Below are positions 1 to 10,800 of a stretch of 11,624 nucleotides of DNA, piece by piece; within the stretch, counting starts at the first letter, position 1, and the number at the start of each line of letters is the position of its first letter. A program made the position numbers and the translations under genes. Source of the DNA: UBA7985 sp049612785 (GTDB taxonomy: Bacteria; Pseudomonadota; Alphaproteobacteria; UBA7985); contig JBMZBW010000089.1 in NCBI GenBank assembly GCA_049612785.1, forward strand, positions 1 through 11,624, read 5' to 3'. The notes below the pieces were generated by a model. That model made no database searches. It had not been told where the DNA came from and was given only the letters and a program-made list of their open reading frames with translations.

Positions 1-627
1 ATCACTAAGCGAGAGGTCTTTACGACCGCCCAGAACACTCATTTCAAACTTTCTGACAATCTCCGGCATGTCTGATTCAGTATCAAAGAAGTAGTACACA
101 TTCTTGAATTCCCGCGCCGTGGCAGTTTGTCGGTAGCATGCGCCCGCAGTCAGACTCCCGCCCGGAATGCCGACGTAAAAATCGACTTCATCAATGCTGC
201 GTGCAGTCCCGGCGGAATCCATGGGTAACTCAATGGAATACATGAAATAGGGAACATCGTTGCTCAACTGGATATCGTCACTGAAATAAGGGCGCAGATG
301 GCGATGGACTTTCTCAAAGCCGTGGATCCGGTTTTGCAGACGGTAATCGTAGAAATAAAACTCAACGCCCAGCCGCTCGCCGTCCGTCTTGATCCCCCAG
401 ATCGTCTGAAACTCCCCCACCAAATCCACGATTGAGTGCGTGAGCGCTGAGATTTCTGGTGCCATCCCCAAGCGCTGACACAGCGTGAGCAGAAGCGTTG
501 AGCCCTTGAGATGAACCTGAGGATCCAAGCCGATGGGTTCATAGGGCCACAGGCAGAAATCAAAGAACGGATCAGCAGGCTTACTCAGCCAGTCCGTACC
601 GTTTAAGCCGATGATCGGTAAACTCAT
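1..627 (-). CDS. Unrecognised protein, N-terminal 209 residues (3' end outside window)
   Basis: A minus-strand frame opens at ATG 627 and stays open for 209 codons to the left edge, so the stop lies outside the window. It begins MSLPIIGLNGTDWLSKPADP. GGGGAG lies 6 nt before the ATG, inside the end of the preceding gene, which it overlaps by 47 bp in another frame. Notable segments are LCQRLGMAPEISAL (49-62), LGVEFYFYDY (86-95), DEVDFYVGIPGGS (146-158) and EFKNVYYFFDTES (172-184). No signal peptide or membrane helix is seen. The early part (LG-M-A, then a strand pair) can be laid over the 275-residue neighbour (LGFANDAITAL, FLHFGLEG, KAYLEFE), so the two may be distant paralogues. Function is unknown; its place at the end of the operon suggests a role in the same system. 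Confidence 0.8.
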   Translation of the reverse strand, partial: MSLPIIGLNGTDWLSKPADPFFDFCLWPYEPIGLDPQVHLKGSTLLLTLCQRLGMAPEISALTHSIVDLVGEFQTIWGIKTDGERLGVEFYFYDYRLQNRIHGFEKVHRHLRPYFSDDIQLSNDVPYFMYSIELPMDSAGTARSIDEVDFYVGIPGGSLTAGACYRQTATAREFKNVYYFFDTESDMPEIVRKFEMSVLGGRKDLSLSD

Positions 628-1407
628 GTATATCTCCCCACTCTTCAGCATCATGATAGAGGGTTAAGAAGGGTTGTTCTGAGTGACTGAGACCAATCGC
701 AATATGGTTCAGAACCTTAATGCGGGCCAAAGCAGCGGTCTGGACGCTGATGTCATGATGGAGGCTAAAGAACGCTTGAGCTGCACTCAGCAGGCCGGCA
801 CTCGCCTCTTGACCAACCTCTGCCCTCGCAATGTTCCAATCAAAGGAGACGCGGTTGGTGCCAAGGTCACAGACTTGGAGGAGGTCACAACGTTCCGGCG
901 CTTTCCTGAAAATCTCTGCCAGAGCGCTTTCCAGATCTTGCAAACACTCCGGGATGGTCTGAGACAACCCGTCCAGCCGTCGTTGACCCTCATGCTGATA
1001 AGCGTGCTGCCGGTATTCGCTGATCACAAACTGTTCAGATGAAGAGCCAGGCGCGCTTTTGACGGCCAGATAACGCAGGGAGTTATGAACCGGGTCAGGC
1101 TCAAATTCGAGGTAGGCTTTCATCTTTGGTGCCGTGGGCGAACCTTCGAGGCCGAAATGAAGGAACTGCGCGCGTTTCTGCACCTGATCCAAAGCGGTGA
1201 TGGCGTCGTTTGCAAATCCCAATTCTTCAAGCAGATCCCGATACTTCGCAGGCGCCCCTGCCCCCAAACTTTCGCGAGGCCACGTTAACAGGCATCGATC
1301 CGTGTTCACGCTTTCAGGATCAATCTTCAGCGATCTTTCGAAAAAGAATGGTCCGGCAAGAACTGCGAGCTTTTTGCATAGACCGGTGAAATTCAGCGGC
1401 TCGGTCA

Positions 1408-1408
<1 letters not shown>
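581..1408 (-). CDS. Unrecognised 275-residue cytoplasmic protein (GTG start)
   Basis: I do not recognise the family. It starts at a GTG that overlaps the SecA-like TAG stop by one base (TAGTG), with a strong GGGAGGG 8 nt upstream, so the non-ATG start is well supported. No signal peptide or membrane helix is seen. Notable segments are FLHFGLEG (82-89) and KMKAYLEFE (95-103), which look like paired strands, RVSFDWNI (186-193), and LNHIAIGLSHSEQPFLTLYH (233-252), which looks like two adjacent strands. The alternating helix/strand layout loosely recalls ABBA-type prenyltransferase folds, but I cannot support that beyond impression. It is tightly coupled to the SecA-like gene upstream and overlaps the next gene by 47 bp, so it very likely acts with the export genes. 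Confidence 0.8.
634..639 (-). promoter_or_regulatory. Shine-Dalgarno GGGGAG for the edge-truncated gene
   Basis: GGGGAG on the minus strand, 6 nt before the ATG at 627 and inside the coding end of the upstream 275-residue gene. It supports a real, overlapping downstream gene rather than a chance open frame. Confidence 0.7.
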
Positions 1409-3429
<2,021 letters not shown>

Positions 3430-3437
3430 GGTCAGGC

Positions 3438-5579
3438 TCAGAATGAAAAGTATTTGAGCAAGACTTGCCGAGCGGTCGAATAGGCTCGCGCAAGAAGGCT
3501 TTTGTCCGAGGCACGAACTTTGACAAACACCCTTTCACCAATGGTCGGCAAATCGTCGTAATCCGTGACGTCAACGTCAAAGTAGAAGAGTGACTCGATT
3601 GTCCTGATACTGCCATCAGCGCCAGGAATAATGGTAAACGGCCCGCCCGCTTCTCGCGAAAGGGCCTTGCTGGGTAAAGTATCGCTGCTTTGCGGGGTTT
3701 CGCTGACAAAGCGGCCTTTAAAGCGTTGCTTGGTATCAGACTGGAAGACGACTTCGACCTCGTCCTGCAGACTGCGAAGCTCCTCAGCGGTTCGCTGAAC
3801 AACGGCAACTCGTATGCGGAAACCATCTGAGTGCAGGACATAGCCCACCAGCTGCCCCTTCTCCAGAAAACGGCCCTTCAGCTCACGTTCGCCAAGGACG
3901 ACCAACGTCCCGCTGGCCCGAGCATCGACGTTGAGCAGGTCGCGCTGCTGTTTGGCATTTTCGAGCTTTTGATTGACCAATGCGCGTTGATCCAGAATTC
4001 GGTCCAGCTGCTGTTGCTCTGTTATGGGCAGGGCTTTGAGACTGAGATCGACTTCAGCCAGTTGGGTCCGCAAGAGATCAATGCGCTTGTCAATGACCGG
4101 ATCCTGCAGGAACAGGACGGTTTCTCCGTCCTGCACCGCTTGGTCACTGGGCAAAAACGCCTCGACGAAACCGGCGACACCAGAGCGGATATAGTATTGC
4201 TCCTTGGGCAGGATTTCGCCTTGAACCAGCAGATTGCGGGGGAGCGGGATTGACAGCAGGCCAATCAGGATCACAAGCGGGATAAACGTCAGAACAATAG
4301 AGCGCACACGATGCACCTCCGTTTTCTGGTCTGTGAACAGATAACGCAAGCCCTTCAAGATGGGCATGATCAGGACGTTGCTGATGGTCAGAACGGCCAG
4401 CGCCACGCCAATCACGAAGAATTTCGCAGCTACGAACAGGGCGATAGTGATGGAAATGAAGATTCGGTAGAGGAACGCTAGGATGCTGTAGGAAAACAGC
4501 CACTTCTCTTCTTTGGGTGCCGTTACAGGATTGTCGTAATTTCTCAGTCCGAGGAAATATCGATTGTACAGATAACCCAGGTATTGGTTTGATCGCTTGC
4601 CCAGATTGGGCATTTCCAGCAGGTCGACCAGAATAAAATACCCATCAAAACGCAGCAGCGGATTACCGTTAAAGAGTAATGTCGAAACACCGCCAACCAG
4701 CATCACGTTGAAGGCTATCGCGCGGAGCATTCCTTCATCCAAGATGACCCACAGGATCATAGCAATCGATGCCAAGAACAACTCTACAATGATCCCGGCA
4801 CTGGTCACCACCAAACGTTTGTACCGCTCGGCAAAGGCTCCTGAGGCTGAGGCATCCACGTAAGGCACGGGGATAAAGACAAGCAACATGACCCCGATCT
4901 CGTGCACATTGCCGCCCCACACCTTTGTTGCGTAGGCGTGCCCGAGTTCATGCAGGCCTTTGATAATGGGATAGGAAAGCAGCACAATCGCAACATTCTG
5001 CTGTGTGATGTACTTGTCGGACAAAGAGCCGGTGACTTCATCGACATTGAGCAGAAACAGCACAATCGCGACTGAAATGGTGGCGACCCACAGGGCGAGG
5101 CCATAGACAGTGAAAAGCGGACGAACCAGGCCCTTGGTGCTTTCAAGAAAATCGTTCGGATCGATCAACGGAAACCGCAGCGCAAGCGGGTTCTTGATCC
5201 GCGCGATGACGGCAGTTCTATCCTGCTTCGCCTTGCGCTTGGACATTTCCATGAAGTTTGGATTGCGTGAACCCGAGACCAGATCGGTCGAATAGAGCTG
5301 TGAGATAACCTTCACAATCTCACTTTGGGTGGGTGGGCTGTCAGGGAACTGAGTACACAGTTGCTCCCACAAGGTTTGCACGCTCTGTTGACCATCCATA
5401 TGGCCAACGAAGGAATAGCTCTTCTCGTTCAAACGGTGATACTTCCCCGTCTGATCATCCTGCACCACATGCCATGGCTCACCACGGATGATTTGCCGAT
5501 GCAGTTTGACGTGCGCCCTCAGTCTGGGGCGCAAGTTGGCAAAGCGATACCAATCAGGTGAAAAGATGTTTTCTGACAT
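3438..5579 (-). CDS. PqqD-like / M50 site-2-protease-like membrane protein fused to an HlyD-type adaptor
   Basis: A 713-residue polytopic membrane protein. The N-terminus (about 35-105) resembles a PqqD-type peptide-binding winged helix, with HRLNEKSYSFVGHMDGQQSV at 48-67. The central part is M50-like: zinc motif HELGH (210-214) and the distal NGNPLLRFDGYF (304-315), in which Asp312 is the likely third ligand. Membrane helices lie near 155-178, 193-207, 225-240, 258-302, 363-408 and 427-446. The C-terminus (450-690) is HlyD-like: a lipoyl half (IRSGVAGFVEAFLPSDQAV, 464-482), a coiled-coil hairpin (494-550), a second lipoyl half (ARASGTLVVLG, 553-563) and a beta-barrel. This fusion is typical of 'putative peptide zinc metalloprotease' proteins linked to peptide export. 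The active-site residues look intact, so proteolysis or processing of a substrate or partner is plausible. It starts 7 bp after the GAF-HlyD gene with no clear Shine-Dalgarno, suggesting translational coupling. Confidence 0.9.
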   Translation of the reverse strand: MSENIFSPDWYRFANLRPRLRAHVKLHRQIIRGEPWHVVQDDQTGKYHRLNEKSYSFVGHMDGQQSVQTLWEQLCTQFPDSPPTQSEIVKVISQLYSTDLVSGSRNPNFMEMSKRKAKQDRTAVIARIKNPLALRFPLIDPNDFLESTKGLVRPLFTVYGLALWVATISVAIVLFLLNVDEVTGSLSDKYITQQNVAIVLLSYPIIKGLHELGHAYATKVWGGNVHEIGVMLLVFIPVPYVDASASGAFAERYKRLVVTSAGIIVELFLASIAMILWVILDEGMLRAIAFNVMLVGGVSTLLFNGNPLLRFDGYFILVDLLEMPNLGKRSNQYLGYLYNRYFLGLRNYDNPVTAPKEEKWLFSYSILAFLYRIFISITIALFVAAKFFVIGVALAVLTISNVLIMPILKGLRYLFTDQKTEVHRVRSIVLTFIPLVILIGLLSIPLPRNLLVQGEILPKEQYYIRSGVAGFVEAFLPSDQAVQDGETVLFLQDPVIDKRIDLLRTQLAEVDLSLKALPITEQQQLDRILDQRALVNQKLENAKQQRDLLNVDARASGTLVVLGERELKGRFLEKGQLVGYVLHSDGFRIRVAVVQRTAEELRSLQDEVEVVFQSDTKQRFKGRFVSETPQSSDTLPSKALSREAGGPFTIIPGADGSIRTIESLFYFDVDVTDYDDLPTIGERVFVKVRASDKSLLARAYSTARQVLLKYFSF

Positions 5580-5586
5580 GGCAGGA

Positions 5587-7428
5587 TCAGGTCGGCACCC
5601 ACCTCCATATCTGCATGCGAACCCAGTTCAGCATGTCGCGGGTTAACAGAAGCAAAACCCGGTTTTCGCCCATGTCTACCTTGCCGATCCCTTCCATACC
5701 GGCCCGCCATTTTTCGTCGGCGTCGGCGAAGGAAGCATAGACGTAGTAGAACGTGCGCCCGCCTTCGTATTTGGCCACAGGGGTGATCCTGTCGATTTCA
5801 AAGGTGAAGGTTTGCTCAGGCATAGACTGCAGTACCAAGTCGCCGACCAATCCTGCATTTATCTCATCGATACGACTGGCCTGAACTTCAAGAATCACCT
5901 GAAAGATATCGTTCATGGCCAGTGCCATAAGCCCATCGCCCCGATCCACAGCTGCGCCGACGGATTGAGTCAGGTCACCGGAAAGGATGCGGCCATCGAA
6001 GGGCGCGGTAATTTTTGCCAGTTCAAGCTGGCGTCGAACGAGTTCGAGGCGCGCTGTGTTCTGATCGATCTGCGCTTCCTTGATGCCCAGCCCGACACTG
6101 TCAAACGCGGCCTGCGCTTCGCGATATTCGGACTCAAGCTGCTTGGCCGCGTTGACCAGTGTCAGCTCCTCCAGCAACAGATCGCGATCATCAAGGGTGA
6201 ACAGGAGCTCCCCCTTGCGCACCAAATCACCGGGAGTGACGTAAACCTCGCTGATATAGCTGGTGAAAGGTGCTGAAATTTGCCGCGTTTCCACGGTGCG
6301 CAAAGTCGCGGGCGCGCGCACGTAGTCGGTGGCTTTCCAGAAAAAAGACAGCGCCAGCAGCCCGATAACAGCCAGCCCGATTACCTTTCGCCACATGAAC
6401 TGTGCACCGACGAGGAATTCGAAGACCTTTGCCAGTGCTGACAGGTTTTTGGCAAAGATTGAGCGGCCCAGCTCAATTTTGTCGTGCAGAATGTAGGCGT
6501 GAAGCGCACAGAGCGATTCAATCTCTGCAACTTCGTTTTCGGTAAATGGATTTGATGCTGTCCGCTCCAGCAAAACGGCTCCGAAGAAGGCGTTTTTATA
6601 GATGAGCGGGATCGTCAAGACGTTGGATGCGCCAAACTTCTTGATGAACTGTTCATGCTTGTAGACGATCTTTTGGTCTGAGAATTGACGATCCGGGAAG
6701 CTAACCAGTCCCTTCTGATCGATGGCCTCATCCATCATGTTCGCCAATTGGTCGACCAGCACCATCTGATCGCTGAATTGCGCGGAGTGAGAGATTGCGC
6801 GAACAAAGGTTCGCCGACGACGGCGAATGCCCAGTGACACACGCTCGCAATCATAGCGTCGCGCCATTTCCGTGACAAAAGCATTGCTCGCTTCGCGGAA
6901 AGTGCCCTGCTCGGATACGTCCGCGATGATTTCCAGAGAGTGAATTGAGATCTGGTGACGGAGTTTTTCGGTTCCAATTTCTTCCAGAAAGAACGGCTTG
7001 TGCATCCACGGTTCGGCCCACTGCAGCTCTCGCATGATCTGCCCCAGACGATCCGGCGAGCAGCCACTCAGCTCGACCACCAGAATGCACTTGGCTTCGT
7101 TCATTGCCGAAATCGGCATGGCAATCAGTGCACCCGGCGCTGAACGCGGGCCGCTGATGTCCCGGTCTACGATCCCTTTCCCCTGTTCCAGCGCCAGACG
7201 GGCGGTTTGCAGGGTTTTGGCGTGCATGATTCGGTCCTGCGGCACGGTTGCCAAAGGATGTAGTTTCGCGTTTTTGGCGTCGGATCTGCTAACGGTAATC
7301 AGAACGGCACAAAGCGCTTCCTCGATGCGAGACGAGAGCAGAGAAAGCCAAGCCTGAGCGTAGTCCTGCTCCAAAGCCTCAGAGGATGCCAGCTGTCGCC
7401 AAAGTTGGCTGTCGGATTGCGTACTCAT
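5587..7428 (-). CDS. GAF domain - HlyD-type membrane fusion (adaptor) protein
   Basis: A 613-residue inner-membrane protein. Residues 1-340 are predicted cytoplasmic, with a GAF-like domain at about 160-320 (NVLTIPLIYKNAFFGAVLLE at 269-288 is the typical core strand pair, and FTENEVAEIESL follows) and possibly a degenerate GAF before it (about 20-120). A single membrane helix follows at about 348-364. The periplasmic part is HlyD/MFP-like: first lipoyl half about 375-411 (ISAPFTSYISEVYVTPGDLV), a helical hairpin (415-470), second lipoyl half (ITAPFDGRILSG, 473-484) and a beta-barrel to about 590. A hydrophobic, Trp-rich tail (591-613) is unusual. A TAA lies in frame two codons before the ATG, so this is the first possible start; AAGGA abuts the ATG. 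HlyD proteins bridge an inner-membrane transporter to an outer-membrane channel. A cytoplasmic GAF domain suggests ligand- or state-dependent gating (inference). Confidence 0.88.
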   Translation of the reverse strand: MSTQSDSQLWRQLASSEALEQDYAQAWLSLLSSRIEEALCAVLITVSRSDAKNAKLHPLATVPQDRIMHAKTLQTARLALEQGKGIVDRDISGPRSAPGALIAMPISAMNEAKCILVVELSGCSPDRLGQIMRELQWAEPWMHKPFFLEEIGTEKLRHQISIHSLEIIADVSEQGTFREASNAFVTEMARRYDCERVSLGIRRRRRTFVRAISHSAQFSDQMVLVDQLANMMDEAIDQKGLVSFPDRQFSDQKIVYKHEQFIKKFGASNVLTIPLIYKNAFFGAVLLERTASNPFTENEVAEIESLCALHAYILHDKIELGRSIFAKNLSALAKVFEFLVGAQFMWRKVIGLAVIGLLALSFFWKATDYVRAPATLRTVETRQISAPFTSYISEVYVTPGDLVRKGELLFTLDDRDLLLEELTLVNAAKQLESEYREAQAAFDSVGLGIKEAQIDQNTARLELVRRQLELAKITAPFDGRILSGDLTQSVGAAVDRGDGLMALAMNDIFQVILEVQASRIDEINAGLVGDLVLQSMPEQTFTFEIDRITPVAKYEGGRTFYYVYASFADADEKWRAGMEGIGKVDMGENRVLLLLTRDMLNWVRMQIWRWVPT

Positions 7429-7458
7429 TCCTTAGTCCATTTCCTGAACTGCTGGTAA

Positions 7459-7758
7459 TCAGCTTGCATCAACATCCAAGGTTCCGTGGCGGGCTTCATA
7501 TTCCCGCAGTACGCCGCTCAAAATGGTATGCATGCGCTTCGCCGCGTGGGGCGTGACAATAACCCGGTTAATCAGATCCACGACAACGTCCTCGCCGTTT
7601 TCCCAACTGCGATTGATGCCAAAGAATAATTCGATCTGTTCCCGAGTTCCCTGAATATTGACGACGTTGGCAAACGTTGTCTGCATGCCATCTTTTTCCC
7701 AGATGATCTGACTGCGTTCGGAACCACCTGAATCAGGCGTCGTGTTGTTCTGGTTCAT
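7459..7758 (-). CDS. Small DUF3467 family protein
   Basis: A 99-residue soluble protein matching the DUF3467 pattern: a hydrophilic N-terminus, ANVVNIQGTREQIELFFG (30-47), then RVIVTPHAAKRMHTIL (65-80) and a closing helix with VLREYEARHG (83-92). The family is small, usually about 90-110 residues, and has no settled function. No membrane segment or signal peptide is visible, so it should be cytoplasmic. The ATG is preceded by AGGA with a 5-nt spacer. It is the first gene of the downstream operon, 123 bp after the RTX gene and 30 bp before the GAF-HlyD gene. Its position suggests a chaperone-like or regulatory accessory role in export, but that is inference only. Confidence 0.85.
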   Translation of the reverse strand: MNQNNTTPDSGGSERSQIIWEKDGMQTTFANVVNIQGTREQIELFFGINRSWENGEDVVVDLINRVIVTPHAAKRMHTILSGVLREYEARHGTLDVDAS

Positions 7759-7881
7759 ATTAATCCTATTTCAAATAATCTTTCCCTAGCGGACGTCATA
7801 AAACGGCAGGTTAAATAAAGCCCAAAGCAAGGTGCCATCTTTACAATAATTCGATGCACCTTGCTTAAGTATATCTATCTT
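7759..7881. other. Intergenic gap between the RTX gene and the export operon
   Basis: The only sizeable non-coding gap in the window (123 bp). It holds the hairpin at 7825-7866, then about 60 bp of AT-rich sequence leading to the DUF3467 Shine-Dalgarno (AGGA, 7764-7767). A promoter for the downstream operon would have to lie here, but I see no convincing -35/-10 pair. Confidence 0.6.
7825..7866 (-). terminator. Hairpin after the RTX gene, candidate rho-independent terminator or attenuator
   Basis: On the minus strand, 15 nt after the TAA stop of the RTX gene, AAGCAAGGTGCATC pairs with GATGGCACCTTGCTT: 14 base pairs with one bulged G and a 13-nt AT-rich loop. It is followed by TGGGCTTTATTTAA, which is T-rich but not a clean T run. 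It sits between the giant structural gene and the DUF3467-led operon, so it could lower read-through rather than stop it fully. It could also stabilise the 3' end of the upstream mRNA. Confidence 0.55.
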
Positions 7882-10800
7882 TTACAGCTTTTCCAGATGA
7901 TCTCGATCCGTTAGCCAGAGGCCTCCATCTTTATCAACGAACGCAAACGGCAAATCTTCGGGTTCAGCGCTACTTCCAATTTCAACACTTACGTCCTGAA
8001 CGTAGTCTGCTGGCGAAGAAGCCGGTTCGACCAACTCAAACTCACCCGTCTCAGGATCGTAGGCGTAGTGCCTCTGCATTGGGGCTTGTGGCTGCCGGTC
8101 TTCTCTTACGCTGATCACAATGTCATTTGATGCAATTGACTGCAGTCTGTCCTCACCGCTGGTGAGACGACCAATGGCCAGGTACATGCTGTTGGTGACA
8201 TCAATCGGATCGTCGGAACGGTAAATGCTCGATGCGAAGTTACTGAAGTAATTCGTGCTCGCGCCCGGTGCCGTCATCAAAGGCTTAAGCGGCGACAGGC
8301 TACGATCCGTGTTAATGCCCGACAGACGCTGAGTCAGATCGGTACCAGGTGTGCTGCTGATATTGAGATCGTTCCTCTGCACGTTCGACATGTGATCCGT
8401 CAGCCACGTGTCCAGCTTGCTATCACGCGTGCTGCTGTCCAAGTCACCCTGCACCAAATACTGGCTTGGTCCAGGTGTCGGAAGCGCGCCGCGCCTCCGC
8501 TTGCCCGATGCAGACGAGATCACACTATCATCACCGTCGTTTCCGACCAGTACGGTATCAGCACTGGTGGTCCGGCCCAGATAGAACACGTCATCCCCTG
8601 AACCACCGAAGGCCAAATCCGCGACGGGCTTTGCGCGACCGCGTACCGTCGTGGTCAGATGGATGTGGTCATCATCTGCGCCAGCATCAATGAGATCAGA
8701 GGTGTTCGAGCCGTAGATCACATCGTTACCAGCCCCGCCCAGTATCACCTTCGTTCCCCAATCAGAACTTGGATTTCTGGACGCAGGGCGGTTGACCGTA
8801 TCGTCACCGTCGCCAGCGTCGACCACGTCGTACCCTTGCTTGGTCGAGATGTTATCACCACCACCAAGGCCCAAGATCAGGTTGTCGCGAGCGTTTCCGG
8901 AAATCCAATCACCGTACTCAGACCCAATGACGTCCTCGACAGACATCGTGCTGTACAACTGAATAAAGGAATTCCGGTTGGAATCGCTTGGGTCCAGGTT
9001 CACTCTTTGCTTGTTCGCGATTTGCAGCAAAATGCTCACCGGACCGGAGAAATGACGGAAGTCGAGGAGGTCAGCATCGTCATTTGCCAAACCAGCTTGA
9101 CCGCTACTATCCGCTTCGATCACTGAGTCTGCGCCCAGTCCATCGTCTGCGAAGATGTAGTGATCATCACCACCCTGTCCGTACATGACGTCATTATCAG
9201 CACCGCCGATGATGGTATCTCCCACGCCGGCATTCGGTGCCATCAATTCAACCCCGGATACATTCCAAGGATCAAAGGCAGAGGTCCGGCGCGAGCGTTT
9301 CTCTGGCTGTTTCACTTCATAGCCATCGCTCCAACCATCTGCATGCGATGAGGTGAAGACAAGACGTCCGTTGTCGCCAAGGATCATGTCAGCACCGGCT
9401 TCACCGTTAATCCAGTCAGCACCATCACCGCCGATTGCAAAGTCACCATTCTTGCCCAGCCAGATCTTATCCGCGCCATCGGTGGTGGAGGAATCAAGCG
9501 TATTTCGGCTCGCTATCGCATAGGCAACGTGATCGTTGATCCAAGCCTTACCCTCGTCCCCAATAACAGCATCACCATCGCGATCACCGGCATGGACGAC
9601 ATCTCCGCGGTTGACGCCAGAGACGATCTGAACGCCTTCGAGGATCGCATTTTGGGCGGTACGACCTTTGCCGGAAGAACCGAGTTCAAACCAAACGATA
9701 TCGCCAACAAGATCGCGAACGACATAAACACCCGCAGACTCATTTGCGATGTTCATATCAAGCCTTTCGGGTGACCGTTCGGCAAGAGACGCATCCTTAA
9801 CTTTGATCAGGCTGGCGTCTTCACTGGTGTAGAAATACAGATCATAAGGCTGATCACCGTGGACTTCGGTGATGTTCGAAACCTCCACTCTGACTGGAGT
9901 TTTTGAACTACTTGAGTAGATCCCACCGTTAACAAGCCGCTCATTTTGTGAGTCAGGGGCAGAGGCTCCCTGCTCCGTGAATTTGAACTGCCCGACGACA
10001 TCAACCCGCAGGCCATCGCCGGTTGGCAAGAATGCATGGTTCCTGCTCAGACGTGCTCCGTCAGATTCAAAATCAAGGTTGTTCCAAGCATCATCCTCAA
10101 CAATTCCAGCGAAGTCAGATGTTCTGACTTGCGTCTTGGAATCGCTGTTACTGAAATTGATGCTGCTCTTCTGGACATCCCGTTCGGTGATGGCCTCGAG
10201 CAGGTTGTCAACAACACCTCGTGCACCAACGTCGATCTCGTCGGAACCCAGGCCACCAATCGCCACGTCGCGACCATTGCCCGTGAGGATCGTATCATCA
10301 TAGGTGAAGCCATCTTCTGCGACGCCCGTTGAGGCAAGAATTATTGGATTGGTTGGATCCTCGCTGAAGAGAACGAAAGGATCACTCGGTGAATCAGGGT
10401 TGTTTGGATCTGGCGCTGGCTCCGGCGCGGGTGGAACTTCCATACCAACAATTTGCAGACCCGAAAGGGCGGCCAGCGCACGTCCTTTCGCGATGGAAAT
10501 CGTAATCTCAAGGACATCGTCTTGCAGGTTCGTTGCGACGACATAGTTTCCGCTCGTCGGACGCGTTGGCGTATCTGAATTCGATACGGTGTATCGACCT
10601 CGCTGGAACAGCGCGCGCGATTCATTCAGGTAGAACGTGTCGTTGGTTCCAACATCGATCTGAGTTGTTACACGGCCACTCATCTGGCGTTTGTTAAGGT
10701 CGGAATAAACGTAAGCATCATAACTGGTATAGTGGTTATTCAGCCCCGACACGCGAACCGTTACCGTTTCACCCTGATCTTCGGCCTGAAGCGAGCTTTG

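Noticed and set aside
264..563. 99-codon minus-strand open frame
   Set aside because: It lies in a different frame entirely inside the 1-627 gene, has Arg/Ser/Trp-rich composition typical of a shadow frame, and the 1-627 frame has a proper Shine-Dalgarno.
7429..7446. Minimal upstream ORF (ATG GAC TAA) just before the GAF-HlyD start, with AGGAA adjacent
   Set aside because: A two-codon frame is easily due to chance and its Shine-Dalgarno spacing is poor; no evidence for regulation.
7759..7824. Possible promoter upstream of DUF3467
   Set aside because: AT-rich, but no pair of -35 and -10 boxes with good matches and proper spacing could be found by eye.
8506..9609. CRISPR-like or direct DNA repeats in the RTX block
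   Set aside because: The repetition is at protein level with variable DNA sequence and no constant spacers; it is explained by RTX nonapeptides.
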